Shown here: one piece after another, positions 34,038-46,800 of the stretch
How the letters are laid out: each line of letters opens with the position of its first letter
Numbering within the stretch: the stretch's first letter is position 1
NCBI RefSeq assembly: GCF_036669915.1
Contig: NC_089316.1
Location: 3,782,771 to 3,846,770 of the forward strand
Direction of reading: 5' to 3'
Source of the DNA: Pocillopora verrucosa
Taxonomy: Eukaryota; Cnidaria; Anthozoa; Scleractinia; Pocilloporidae
DNA length: 64,000 nucleotides
Program-made: the position numbers and the translations under genes
The notes under the pieces: model-generated
Database searches by the model: none
The model's input: only the letters and a program-made list of their open reading frames with translations
What the model was told of the DNA's origin: nothing

Positions 34038-37000
34038 ATGTTTTGTGCAAGGCGAGCTGTTCGAATATTTGGTCGCAGAGGGCGTTCTGTGGCTTTGCGA
34101 TCAACTCTTTGTGAGTTACATTCACAGGTACAGCGAAGAACAGTGTTAGTTTGGTCCACGAGGTGAGAAATGTCTTGATCTATTGTATAGCAATTTCGAC
34201 CCACTACGGACAGAATGTAAAATGGTACTTTGTTTTTGATTACATGATCTCTATTGCTTCAATGTGATGGAATTTAGCTACCGAGATTTTATTGCCCTAG
34301 CATTTGGGCAATGAAAAAAGAAGGAGAAGAAAAGAATGTCTGATCTAACCTATATCACAATTTAAGAGTAAGATTTCAAGCCGCCGATATTCTTCGGAGA
34401 TCACCGGATCGGTCATTACATCTGTTTCAGACAGTTCATATTACAATTTTATTTTCAGAGATGTGCCACGCTTCAGACACGTGCTCTCCACTAGTCTACC
34501 AAAATGTGGCTTTCGCTGGTTCAGCTCAGAGGGTAAGCTTTCGCAAAGATTAATTACCTGATAAAATTCACGCACTTCATCAAATTTGCATTTTATTACT
34601 GGTGCAATAAACAAACGGAAGGGAATGTGTTCTAGTCCCAATTTCGTTTTGATCATACACTCAACAACTTCCTTCCCCTCTCTCAAAGAACTGAAACAGC
34701 CTCAAGGAGAGGGGATTCAGTTAAACTCTTACTTTGGCCGGCAGTTGAAAGTTCTTGAGTCTGTTAGAGTCTGATTGTTCCTTAAGTGTTTACGTTACCC
34801 ATGCCTACCTATTATGTAACATCTGTTGGTCTTGTATCAGATCATAAGTGGAGGGCTGTTATTGGAAACTGGTTCTTGTGATAACTTTGTTTGATATGTG
34901 AACTCCCCTTGATCCTAATTTTAGTGATGATAAGAAGTAGAGAAAAAACACATCTTGGAATGTTTTCTAAAAACTTTCCTAATCTTGATTGTAAAAGAAG
35001 ATTCCCAAAATGAACCCCCCTTGATCCCAATTTGATGAGATGGAGATGTTGAGAAAAACATCTTTTTTTGGCTTAACCTTCCAACTCTTGATTCTGAAAG
35101 ATGATTCCTAAGGTAAACCTTCCATATCCCCAAAAATCCTCAGCTTCATATACAAAAAATAATTATGATAAAAATCTCAGTGACCCTCATAAACAGTCCA
35201 GGTTTATGACTATGCGTAACAGACATTTGTATTTCTGCACTTCTGTCCCACATCCTATGCTTATGATTCCAGTTTTACACCCTTCTCCCTCTTTCTTCTG
35301 TAGGTCTACCCCCTCACACAAAAGTAAAACTACCAGCTTTGTCACCAACAATGGAAATGGGAACCATTGTGAGCTGGGACAAGCAGGAAGGTGATGAACT
35401 TAGTGAAGGAGATCTGCTAGCACAGATTGAAACAGACAAGGCCACAATGGAATTTGAAACCCCCGAGGAAGGCTTCCTTGCCAAGATTTTAATTCCTGCT
35501 GGTTCCAAAGATGTTCCTATTGGTAAACTTTTGTGTATTATTGTTGAAAAGAAAGAAGATGTTGCAGCATTTGAGTCTTTTGTGCCTGAAGAGACAGCTG
35601 CACCATCTGCAGTAAGTGAATGTAGCCTTTGCATGATACCCCTCTATATTTCTCCCTTCATTTTCCCTCCCATTTCCACTTTGCTTCCTTCCTTCCCCTC
35701 CTTCCAGTCCCCTGCCATAGAGTCTTTTCCTTTGACATTCAAAACTGCCTTCAACTGACTGTAGACTACAAAGTGTTGTGCTAGAGGTACATGTGAAATA
35801 GGAAAATAAAAGAATCAATCTTACATCAAGAAGAAACAAGGATGGCTAAAAGTATTAAAAGTGATTGAAAGGATGAAATCAAAAAATTGAAATCAAATTT
35901 TTCCAGTCGTAGAAACCCTATACAGCTCTGTAAGGGTCTCACAAGCACTGCAGATTTCCCTTCCTTTTAAGTAAAACACTGAATGAGTTTAGAGAAAGAT
36001 GTTTTTCGTCTTGTCACGAGTGTGGGACAAAGAAAAAATTCTGAGTCCTTATGAGGAAACAAACCTCTGACCTTCGGATTCCACACTCCGATATTCTACC
36101 ACTGAGCCACAGAGACTCTATGGCAAGCAAGGTCTATTATGAAGTTCATAAGTATTAAGAAGTTCATATGAACCCTATTCCTAGCAGTTTAGACATTTAA
36201 GTTTCCACCATGGCCAGGAGATTGTGTTGTGTTCTTAACTTGAAGTAAGTTAATTAACCCTCACAGTAGATCTCTCTAACCTGGGCAAAAAAGGAGTCAA
36301 ACAAAACTGTCAGGAAAACCTGACAAAATGCTAAGGGATAACCTTAACCAGCATTTCATCTATAAATAAACTCCAAGGAAGTTTATTTCATTTGGATTTA
36401 TGTTTACCTACTTTTTTTTTCTTGTAGGAGAAGCCTGCAGAACCAGCAGCTGCTGCTGCTCCTCCCCCACCCCCAGCACCATCTCCCCCACCCCCTCCTC
36501 AGCCTGTGACTCTTGCCCCTCCCTCTCCCCCAGTGGCTGCACCAGGTGGTAGAGTATTTGCCAGTCCTCTGGCAAGAAAGATGGCTCAGGAGAAAGGCAT
36601 AGAATTAAGTGTAAGTAATACTGTGAGATCAGTGGACATATTTTATGTTGAATAGACATTTATGAGTGATGAATGACTGAGTATTTAATGTCACAAAACT
36701 GAAGTCAAATTTTTCATGACAACCAATCTGAAAAAAGTGAAAATTAAGAGGAGCTAATTAGAACTTACTATGAATACCTGTTAAACATTTGTGTGGCTAA
36801 AATGGAAGAAAGGGCATATAGTATCTTCCATTTTGATCCATTAAATATTTTTGCTGAAGTGCAGTTGGTCTAAAGGCATCACATGGCTGAATATTCCCCA
36901 GCTAAAACTGCATCATATTATTGGGGGTTGAGAAGGTGGCACAGATTTGCAGACTAAATTACAAATTTTGTTTAAGTGTACTTTTTGCTGATGATTCTTG

Positions 37001-40000
37001 TCCAATGTTCAGTCTCTTCAGGGGAGTGGTCCTGGTGGACGGGTGATAGCACAAGATGTGACCGGTGCAACTCCTGTTGTTTCAGCAACTGCACCTGCAC
37101 CAGTTCATGTACCAGGTAAGTGTAAGATGGAATTACAGTGATACCCAAGATGGCTGTTGTCTACTGGCTAAAGATAAAAACAGCCTGTACCAAAGTTGAC
37201 TGGGTCAATTTTGTGTTTTAGTCAGTCAAGGAAGGTGGTAGATTTTGACCTCTTGCAAATGCCAGTCCAATGAAGAAAAAGTTATCTATTTTGTCATTAG
37301 TGGGACACAAAGAAAAGTATCTGAGTTCTCCCCCCCCCCCCCCACAAGAATTCACACCTCACACCTTCAAACAATTGTGGAATCAGAAGCTCTGTAATAT
37401 TGAAGAAATGTAAAATGGTTTCCGTGTTTACATAGCCTAATGTAAACACACAGGAGGTTGGGAGAACACGAGATAAGCGTAGGAAACCACGATGCAAAGC
37501 GGAGTGGTTTCCAGCTTATCTCATGTTCTCCCAACCTCCCAAGTGTTTACATCAGGCTACGTAAACACGGAAACCATTTTACATTTCTTTTATAAAATAA
37601 CTAATGAAAGAGGAACGAAAACCATGTTTACATACACTCGTGTAAATGGTTTTATGGCCAATCAGAGTGCACATACTATTTGAATTATTTTATAAAAACC
37701 CTTAGGGTTTAAGAGGGGATCAGATTTTTTGCTTTGTCCTACTTCTATCTGTTTTTGGTTCAATCAAACTAACTCACTGAATTTAAAAGGAAAATATAAG
37801 ATTTCCTGCTTGGAATTATTTTATTTTCCTTTTCCTCAAGGTTGGTACCAAAATGGTTAGATTATATTCCAATTGATTCTAGAAACAGATTAGTATGAAA
37901 CAGACTTGTTTGTACTCCTACTGACAGAAGTTAACATAGAAGACTTTGATTCTTTTGTGTCTTACACTTAGTGTTATTAGCTTGCTTCCAAACATATGAG
38001 GCCTGGGCTATAATTTTAACCCTACAAGCATTGTAATCACTGGGTGAATGGCATATTTATTCATTGTTTGGTTTTGTGTTCTCTGTGTATTTTAGGTGCA
38101 GAGTTTACTGATATTCCTCTATCAAATGTTAGAAAGGTACGTGTAATGGAATCAAAGATTCTCCTTTGAAGGTCAAACTGCAATACCAGGTTCTTAATTT
38201 TAGTTTAATACATGTTTCCACAGGTTATTGCTAGAAGACTTCTTGAATCAAAGCAGACAATTCCACATTATTACCTGTCAGTGGATATCAGATTGGACGA
38301 TTTGCTCGAGTGAGTGTAATGACTTAATAGATAATTAGTCAATGGAAAAGATGCAAAGATTGATTTTATCCTCATTCAAATCTCTGCCGTTATTCTGGGT
38401 GAAATGGCAAATGAGTGCATCATCCTTTCATTTCCTAGACCTAATTAACAATTCTCCACATTTTCTGGCATACGTCTCTTATAGTGTTAGCTCTGCAAAT
38501 GTGGTGTTAAGTGAAACAATATAGCTTTGATGATATGTTTCTTCCTTCTCATCTCTCACTGCTGGAAATTGTACTGATGTTGAAAGGAGAAATTCCAGTT
38601 TCGTCACTGGTATGAGCAAGAGGAATAAGCTGCAAGTTGCTTTTTTAAGCAGCAGAGACGTGAGAATCATGCTGCAGCTTCTACGTAGAATTCTTTACGT
38701 GTATTTCACAGGCCTGATTTATTTTAAGTCAGATTTGGAGAATGTTCTGTTGTTACTTTATACTACTCTTCTGTGGCTACATTTCTTCCTGAAAACCCTG
38801 TTTATGAAGTGATTTTTATTTTGTCTTTCAGAGTAAGAAAGCAACTGAATGCAGATTCTAATGAAGAATACAAACTCTCAGTCAACGACTTCGTCCTAAA
38901 GGCCTGTGCTTTGGCCTCTAAAAAGGTTCCAGAAGCAAACTCGTCGTGGATGACGGATTTCATCAGACAGTAAGTTTAGCAGTGTTATAAATTTACAGCT
39001 AATTATTTCTCTCCCTTTATCAAGAGGGTGGGGTGGGAAGGAGGGGCGGGAAGGGAGAGAGGGAGAAGGGGGGATGTTCGGTTTGGATTTAAAATGATAA
39101 CCTTTATGTAAAATCTAATTTCAGACACCATAATGTTGACGTTAGTGTTGCTGTGAGTACAGAATTTGGATTGATCACACCCATAGTTTTCAATGCGGAT
39201 AAAAAGGTGGGTAGAAAGCTTTTTAAAGTAGTCATTTGTCTGACCTTTGTCACGCATTGTTATGTTTTTCACTGTGCAAAAAACCCGTTATAGTCTCCTT
39301 TGCAGCTGTTGTTTGACGAGGTCAAGCAATGCTAACTGTTCCTAAAAGTAAGTTGCGTGATGCGGAAACTGAACTCAGAGAGGGTCTAAATATCTCAAGT
39401 GGAAGGAACGGCAAGGCATCATCGCAGTAAACGACTAGAGAGAAAAATGGCGAAACAATTACTGTTGGAAAGGAAGTGTGTTGAGAAAGGAAAAGAAAAA
39501 CAAGGCCAAAATCAGAGAAAGGAGAAAGTGAATGGGAAAGCTTGGGGAAATAAAGAAAAGTACATTTAATACAGAAATAGAGGGGATATTCAGTAACCCA
39601 TTCCTGACCTTCTTAAAAGGCAGACGTTGTAGAATGGGCTTATTTACGGACTGTTTAAGTAGAATAGCTGTGGGAAAGGCAGTAACGTAACGGCTATAGC
39701 TTAATTGTGTATTGTTTCGGAGAAAGGTACCTTTCTCTTGCAGAGTCTCCCTCCACTCAGGAGTATAAATGGGTATCTGCGAAGTAGCTTTTGAACGAAG
39801 GCATATTTCAGTCGTCGATTCTCTGTGTAGGCCAGTGGTATTCCATCTAGAAAGTGTAGCTTCGTGCTGAAATTGAGATTAGCAGAGGTCTGGCTGCTTT
39901 CCGTGTTAACATTGTATACTGACATACTTTTTGTTTAAAAGCAAAGTGGTTTGCTTTTCTAACATCCTTGAATAATTCTGATGAGTAATAAAGCCGTGAA

Positions 40001-41739
40001 GACTGTAATAGTCCTCTTTCCAGAGACTTAATAGTCCGTGATGAATTTTCTTCAGGGCTTACAAGAGATAAACGCTGATGTAACTACTTTAGCCCACAAA
40101 GCCAGAGATAACAAACTTCAACCTCATGAGTTCCAGGGAGGCACAATTACAGTGTCTAATCTTGGGATGTACGGTGTTAAGAACTTTTCCGCCATTATCA
40201 ACCCCCCTCAGGTAAGTGATTTTATTTCGTATTGGTGCTGCTATCTCAATTCGAATTGTCTGCAAGCACGAAGCTCCTTTCGATTGAGTGTTGTGAAACC
40301 AAATCCAAATTAATTAAAACGGCCAATCAAAAGAAAGGGAAAATACCTTTAAGAGCCAATGAGAATACGAAAGATAAACAATTCAACTGTCTAAAGCGCG
40401 GGAAAACGCGGTTGACCAAGTCATGATTGGTTTGGGTTTTGCATCTGATCGGTTTAGAGAGTGGCGCGAATTTTCTGGAACAATCGCCGAGCGAGGTAAA
40501 GAAAGACCCATGCAATCCCAGATTATCGCGGATTACTTTGGACACAATTGCTGTATTTGACGAGTTTGAACAAAACATCGTGATTTGGCAGGTAGTCCAA
40601 TCTGACAATGTGCAATAATTTACGATAAAAAAAGTTCAGTAGTTGTCGTATTCTTCGATTTTTAAATTTGTTTTTCTTGATTATTTTTGGGAAATTAGGC
40701 TCTTACAGTTTGAAGACGTGATCAGCCATTTTTCATGGACGAGCGCTGACACATCTACGCATGAGCAGAATATCCTAAACTTGTAGTGATGGGGTTGAAG
40801 GTGATATTAACTTTATCCCTCACACTGATTCTTAACATTTACTTTCTGTATTTTCTCAGGCCTGCATTTTAGCTGTTGGAAAGGCAGAAAAACAGGTCGT
40901 TGTGGACGAAAATAGCGAAAAGGGGTAAATTATGTTGTGGCAGTTGTTGTTGTTTTTGTTGTTGTTATGTTATCGATGCGTAATTCGTTACCTAATTCTG
41001 AGAAAGCGGTTGCTCGCAGTAGCAAATTTTTCTCGAAATTCTGCCCCCCGTCTTCTTTTCCTTACTTATCTCAGTCTTCCTTCCGAGAATTATTCGCCGT
41101 CTGGTTGGAAGATCTAAAACTTTGATCAGTTTACTGAAGTATTCAGGCAAACAGCGAGCATTTTATATGATAGAATTATACCGTGAAAGCGAACAACAAA
41201 TATTCACCAGAGATTTAATTTTGTTGTCATCGTGTAACGCATCTCGCAAACGATCACAACATTTTGTTCATGATGAAGAAAATCGGACATTTTCATTTGA
41301 TTTTACAGCATTAACCCTTTACGTTATGCATATTCTCCATACTGTTCTCTATACATTTCCAAAGGTGCCATAAGGAGAATTTGTTTAACAATCAAGAGTT
41401 TCTTTAACTGGTGATCATTTCCGTTTTTCTCGTGACCTCAATATTTGATTCAAGGATGATGTCGTCAGAAGAAATTAGATGGTAGTAACTCTTAGGGATT
41501 AAAGGGTTAACCGCTGAAAGACAAATAGCGAAAGCTCAAGTCCTGGCCCTTGAATTCTACGCTAAGTCACTTAAATTCTTTTTCTTTTTACTTTCACTTT
41601 TAAAAACAGCTACACAACTGGAACAATGATGTCTGTCACTTTGAGCTGCGATCACCGAGTTGTTGACGGCGCTGTTGGAGCGCAATGGCTGTCAGCTTTT
41701 AAAAGCTATTTAGAGAAACCTCTTACAATGTTGTTGTGA
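34038..41739 (+). CDS. DLAT: Dihydrolipoamide acetyltransferase, E2 of the pyruvate dehydrogenase complex
   Basis: Mitochondrial E2 core: transfers the acetyl group from E1 via lipoyl-lysine to CoA. Exons: 34038-34162, 34459-34532, 35304-35611, 36428-36610, 37013-37115, 38096-38136, 38224-38309, 38832-38969, 39125-39206, 40056-40211, 40860-40924, 41610-41739; 496 residues, all in phase. Residues 1 to about 65 are Arg/Ser-rich with no acidic run at the start ([16 protein letters not shown]), a matrix-targeting peptide. One lipoyl domain follows ([14 protein letters not shown] with lipoyl Lys112), then an Ala/Pro linker, the E1/E3-binding domain ([15 protein letters not shown], then GSGPGGRV), and the catalytic domain from about 272 with DHRVVDG (His469, Asp473). 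Vertebrate DLAT has two lipoyl domains. It is E2 rather than PDHX because the catalytic HxxxDG is intact. A polyadenylation signal is at 42407-42412. Confidence 0.96.
36006..36122 (-). mobile_element. tRNA-derived SINE, copy 1
   Basis: On the minus strand the sequence has an A-box-like tggctcagtggtaga, an anticodon-arm-like tcgga/tccga stem, and a B-box-like ggtttgtttcc, followed by ctcagaattttttctttgtc and a tail cacactcgtgacaagacg. It lacks proper acceptor pairing and the normal anticodon loop length, so it is a tRNA-like SINE head and not a working tRNA gene. It lies in a DLAT intron. Confidence 0.75.
37268..37402 (-). mobile_element. tRNA-derived SINE, copy 2, truncated
   Basis: Matches the SINE at 36006-36122 over tgtcattagtgggacacaaa, gaaaagtatctgagt and gtggaatcagaagctctgta in the same orientation, but is interrupted by a poly-C run (37330-37343) and stops where the large palindrome begins. 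Confidence 0.6.
37403..37590. mobile_element. Large near-perfect palindrome (fold-back element)
   Basis: Two arms of about 87 bases (37403-37490 and 37504-37590) are inverted copies with few mismatches around a 13-base centre: aaatgtaaaatggtttccgt left, acggaaaccattttacattt right, and aggttgggagaacac against the matching gttctcccaacct. It would form a long hairpin in DNA or in the DLAT pre-mRNA. No coding content. Confidence 0.88.
40285..40600. repeat. Dispersed repeat family D, reverse orientation, in a DLAT intron
   Basis: Contains cggccaatcaaaag, gagccaatgagaa, aaagcgcgggaaaacgcg and catgattggt, the reverse-complement order of the copy at 24985-25245. Confidence 0.6.
41311..41510. mobile_element. 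MITE-like element, family A, copy 4 (complete)
   Basis: 200 bases with near-perfect ends ttaaccctttacg and gggattaaagggttaa. It is reversed relative to copy 1: atattctccatactgttctc, then ggagaatttgtttaacaatc. Last DLAT intron. Confidence 0.82.
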
Positions 41740-43867
41740 CGGAAAAGCCAATTTAAATCATGGAACAGCACTCACGGGGAAGCCAGGCCTGGCGAATTTA
41801 CTTCTGAAACACAGTAAAAATACCTTATTCCAAGAGATTCTGAATTATAATTCTTATGACCGATTGACATTGAAGGAGTCGAGACGGTTTTGAAACGGTT
41901 TGCAGTGACTATAAGTTGGTTACTTGGTATTATATGGATATAATTTGAGTGGTCAGTGTGTGCTGGCGGAAAACTTAACTTAGATTTTCAATATTCGTTC
42001 TTTCTGAGAAGGGGTTTGCATGGCGAAACCAAACAACGGCTGCGAATGATGCATGCGATTGACACTATTTCTCAACAATTCGTTTCTTGATAACTTCGAT
42101 TGGGTTTCTTCCCTTGTGGGTAATGCATGCTATTTATTTCTTAGCATATTGTTAAGGAAGTAATTCTTAAATAATTGGCAAAGATAAAATTTAGTGATCT
42201 TCTCTCTCATGTAATTTCTGATAGCTGTGAAGAGGGGAACTCTACCTCTTAACTTTACGACCGCAAGTTGATTTTTATTGCAGTCGAACGAATTGGAAAA
42301 TTGGGTCACACCCAGGTGTTTGGTTAGTTTGTTTGTTTGTTCTTTTTATTTCGCACGATCTATATTTCAAAAAAATAAGAAAAATTATTATCCTTCTAAT
42401 TGTGTCAATAAACTGTTCATTTAACATTTTTCAACATTTTTATCTTCTCGTTATCGTTTATACATTTGGCTCTGCTTGCAGAGGTGGGGGGAATCTTTAA
42501 CGTGTTAGTAAATAAGGTGTATGTTCTCTCTTTTACCCAGAGTGCTTCTCTTCTGATAACTAACTAGCGCATGCTCGACCTACAAATAGTTTCACGCTAT
42601 GTTCACGTGCGACGACGTCACCAAACAACACAACGCCTCCTGCCCAAGTAAACTAATGACGCGCAAAGGAGAAAAGGGTCAAATCAACTCCTTGCTATGA
42701 TCCTTCGCGCCACGCGCTCGTTACCAGTTGTTTGCGCTTCAAACCCCTTTCACAGAGTATACGTACATGCCTGAGTAATTGCCAGACAATTTGGCACTTC
42801 AGATGTACATGCAACGAGAAAAGAGAGGATAGCCAAAGGGGTGAAACCTGTGTGTTCTGCTTATAGAAATGGCACACCTTTATCTTCTTCCATGAAACAT
42901 GAACGAGCGCGAGGGCTGGTTGTAATAGCAAACAGGTTGCTTGTCAAAAGTATTACGATCGAGGGTCATAACACCGAACCCATGAAATCATATCGGCAAA
43001 TTAGAGCTAATAAAGTAAATATCAGAAGGATCAAATAAGTACTTCAGTCTCTCAAGTACTGAAAACGAGAGACCAAGCCTGATCCCTTTCATTCTGATGT
43101 TGAATCTGATTGGTTGAGAGGATAGCACGCGTGTCCTGAAATCATCGCAGAGTGAAGTAAGAAAACCCGATTGCAAATTATATTCAAGAGAGGAGTTTGA
43201 GAACAAAGCATTTTTCGGAAAGAAATCCGAACAAGTAAACACAATATTTGTTAGATGTGAAAACAATTATTATTATGTACAAAATCTTTTCTAAATTAAA
43301 TACATTGGGCCACTGAATTTTTAACTTTACAGTTACAGCAGAAAAACAAGAAGAGGGAAATAATATAAGCGAACTATAGTTTATTCCCCGTGATGAAAGT
43401 AAAAATTACAGACGAAAGGTGAGTTGTTTCCAGTACATTCCCTTGCAAACTTTTTGCTCTTCACCATAAACAACAGAAATCAAAATAGTTGAAAGTTAAT
43501 ATCAATCTTTTTCCTAGTTTAGTGATCCTTATTTTACCTTTTTAACAGCTCATTAGGTTTTCGCGGATATCCTACTGTATTTAAATATCACGTAACAAAT
43601 TTCATTCGCCTGAAGCATAGTTTTGAACCTAACAAAATAGCATCGCTGTTCCTTGGTCTCGACAATTTTTTAAGCGTGAGAGTGAAAGAGAAAACCACAC
43701 CAACAATTCTCAAGTAAGACTTACTTCTGTAAACAAGGCTTTTTAAATTCGACCTGAGAGACAAGTCAAACGGGATGAGCTTGACAAAAAAAAAATCAAT
43801 TTAAAGTTGTGTTGGTTGAAATTCAGTCCACTGCCTGCAAGTCTGAACTTCAAAAAGTCAGTCCAAA
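41740..43867. other. Convergent intergenic region between DLAT and UQCC1
   Basis: No gene is supported. It holds the DLAT polyadenylation signal (42407-42412), a minus-strand AATAAA for UQCC1 (tttatt, 43380-43385) and an ATTGG-bearing family D fragment around 43060-43200. Confidence 0.5.
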
Positions 43868-46800
43868 TCAATCATTATCCTCCTTGTCTCCTTCTTCAAA
43901 CTGCTCATTTAAAGGAAGCCATGTGATTCTTCCGTCCTGTAGGACATGTTCGGTGGGAAGGCTGTCCAAATGTTGAATGTTTTTTCTGACGTACTCCACC
44001 AGCCGGCCGAGCTGCTCAGCATCTGTGCGATTCTTGTTCTGAAACAAGTTTCTGATGATCAAACACAGGGACAGATAGTTATTTTTCATTGGTAAACCGT
44101 TAGTTATTCAAGTGAGGAATTTATAGACTAAGAAATTTGTTGCTGACTTTCCAACAACCCTGCAGGAAATAATGTACAGATTTAACCCTCAACACTCTAA
44201 CATCAACATGCATTTTCTCCATATTGTTCTCTATACATTTCTTAAGATGCTGACAGGGAGAATTTGTTTAATAATCAAAAACTTCTTGATTTGGTGATCA
44301 TTTCTTTTATTCTCATGACCTTGATGTGTGATTCAGGGGTGATATTGTAAGGAGAAATTCAATGCTAGTCCACTCTTAGGGGTCAGGGATAAGAGAATGG
44401 TGTCCTTGCAGGCTCTCACTTTTTGTACCATGCCTTTTGCTAGCTTATCTCAGATAGCTTCACCATATTTACCACAGCAGCAAGGATATTTAAGTAATAT
44501 AGTTTACCAACTATATTACTTAAAAATTTCACTTCTTGATTCATAAGCCATATTCCCTCTTGTTTGAGGAACTGACTTTTCTTGTAAAAAACAATTCAAT
44601 TTGGGGTTGCCTTTTTTTGAGAGAGAGATTAACATGGCAAGGGGATAATGAATCCTTGATCAACCTCAAAGCTTAAGCTAGGTAGAGCAACACCTTCCAT
44701 TAGTTACTATTTCCTTTGAAACCAAAGGGAACTTATATGAAACTGAGAAAGTGAAGCTGACCTCCATAAAACTGTGGCCAGGACTCTGTCATCACACAGC
44801 AAACCCTGAAAAGAAATTAATTGTGCATTAAAATTATCAGAGCTGGAAATATTAACTAGAATACCTTACTTATATCATCTGTTACACACCACTTTTATTT
44901 TGGGACCCCACCCCTCTTACTCAGGTTCCATCAACACTACTCGAATGAAATTGAAAAACCAGCTGCAAAACAATCTGTCATGCTAAAAAATTCCAGTAAG
45001 ATCCTAAAGCAGGACCCTCCTCCCCCTTGAATCTGAAAATTTATTTTTTAAATTTCCCTTTTACTCATCTTGGAGAGGACCTCAAAAGCTGCGGCACATC
45101 AAAGTCAGTCAGTAAGGGTGCAACACTTGTTATCATACCTCATCATATCCAATTGATAGACCATTGAACTGCTGCTGTAATACTAGCAGGGTATCTCGCT
45201 TCTGAACCGAGTCAATGGTCTGTGAAAGGTAATAACAGCAATCTCATTACCAATCTTTTCTAACCAGAGTTCAGTATCTTAACTGAGTAACATAAATTGT
45301 CCTTCATACATGGCACATAAGTGTACTTTTTACCAAAGTGAGTGTGGAGGGGCCAAACCATTTTTCAGGGCACTAGGCCATTGAAATATCATACTTGAAG
45401 AACACAGTAGTACAACAATCCATAAATCATTTTCAACAACTTATTTGTGAAGATTAATAGTCATACCTTGAACCAACTCCTACTGATTCCTAGTATATAA
45501 AAATAATCATCTGCACAGTAATGTAGACTTACCCCTAAGTTATCAATTCTTTCCTCCACATCAAGCCACATCATCCTAACAAGTGTCTTGTACATGTATC
45601 TCCCATCTTTACCCTCAGCTTTGAGCCGTACCAAACACATCCTTAAAATAAAAGAAAACACCAAATCTTTTCAGAAGCAGACAAAGGAAAGCCAAACAGA
45701 CTATCTTGTGTATCCTACCTGCTTTAAGTTGGAGGAAAAAAGTTTGACCTCATTTTCATGTAGTAAAAAATGCAAACCTTATTCTGGAACATTTATCTAT
45801 TTTACCACAATGCAAGATATAGAATAGAAAAAAATCAAGAACTTTCAGACTTAATATCTAGTTTCCATGCTATTCCAAATCTGGTAAACTACTTTGTAGA
45901 GTTCCAAAGCAGCTTTGGTATGGGTCATTTCAGAAAAAAGAAGTACCAGTGATAAATTTTTCCTCAATCCTGCTCACAACAGAGTGAGTGATACATTGCA
46001 CTTTCTTGATCTCTAAATCTATCCACTCTACTTTACCAGTATTCATTGAGACAGTTGCACGAAAAATGTTTAGCTAGTGCTCCATTGCAACAACACTTAT
46101 TTCAAGGATCTATCTTGTAGCTAATATAATCTTTACTCACGCCAACCTCACCCCTCTCCTTAATAAAAATTTCTTTCTCCCCCCTGCCTTTTTCTGCCAT
46201 TAAAATCAAAGATAGTGGCTATAATTTTTGTTAAGAAAATACTGAGCACTTGCTTCCCAAAATTACACCTGCTTAGCTGGCAATAAATGACTCTATACAA
46301 ACTGACAGAAACTCACCAAATGTGAAGGTGAAGCACAAGAAACCATGACTGCAATGTGTCAGGTAATTCGAGAGCTGTCAGAGAGAACAAGACTCAAAAT
46401 GTGAGCAATTTTATTCACTGAGAACCATACTGTGCACTTCTTTCAACCATTACATCTCTGCTATCTTACACAACATTCTATTTAGCCCAACATAGGCTAC
46501 AAATTAAAAATGAAATCTATGGAGAAGAAGTTACAAATCTAAACTAGAGAAATAATATACAAAAGGCATATATTTTAAAATAAATTTGGACAAACTGAAC
46601 TTGTGTAAACCTGAAATACACTATTATTGATATCCATACCCAGACCTAATTTTGATAAGAAACTCCTGGTTTTATCATTCAGTAGTAGAACTAACAGGAT
46701 AAATCATTTTAAATTGGTCATTAACCTTTTAAACCCTAAGAGGGACCAGCACTTAATTTCTCCTTATGATAATATTGCTGAGTCATTTATTGCGATCCTG

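Noticed and set aside
36055-36120. Possible tRNA gene on the minus strand
   Set aside because: A- and B-box-like sequences are present, but the acceptor stem does not pair properly, the B box departs from consensus and a second degraded copy lies nearby; it is a tRNA-derived SINE.
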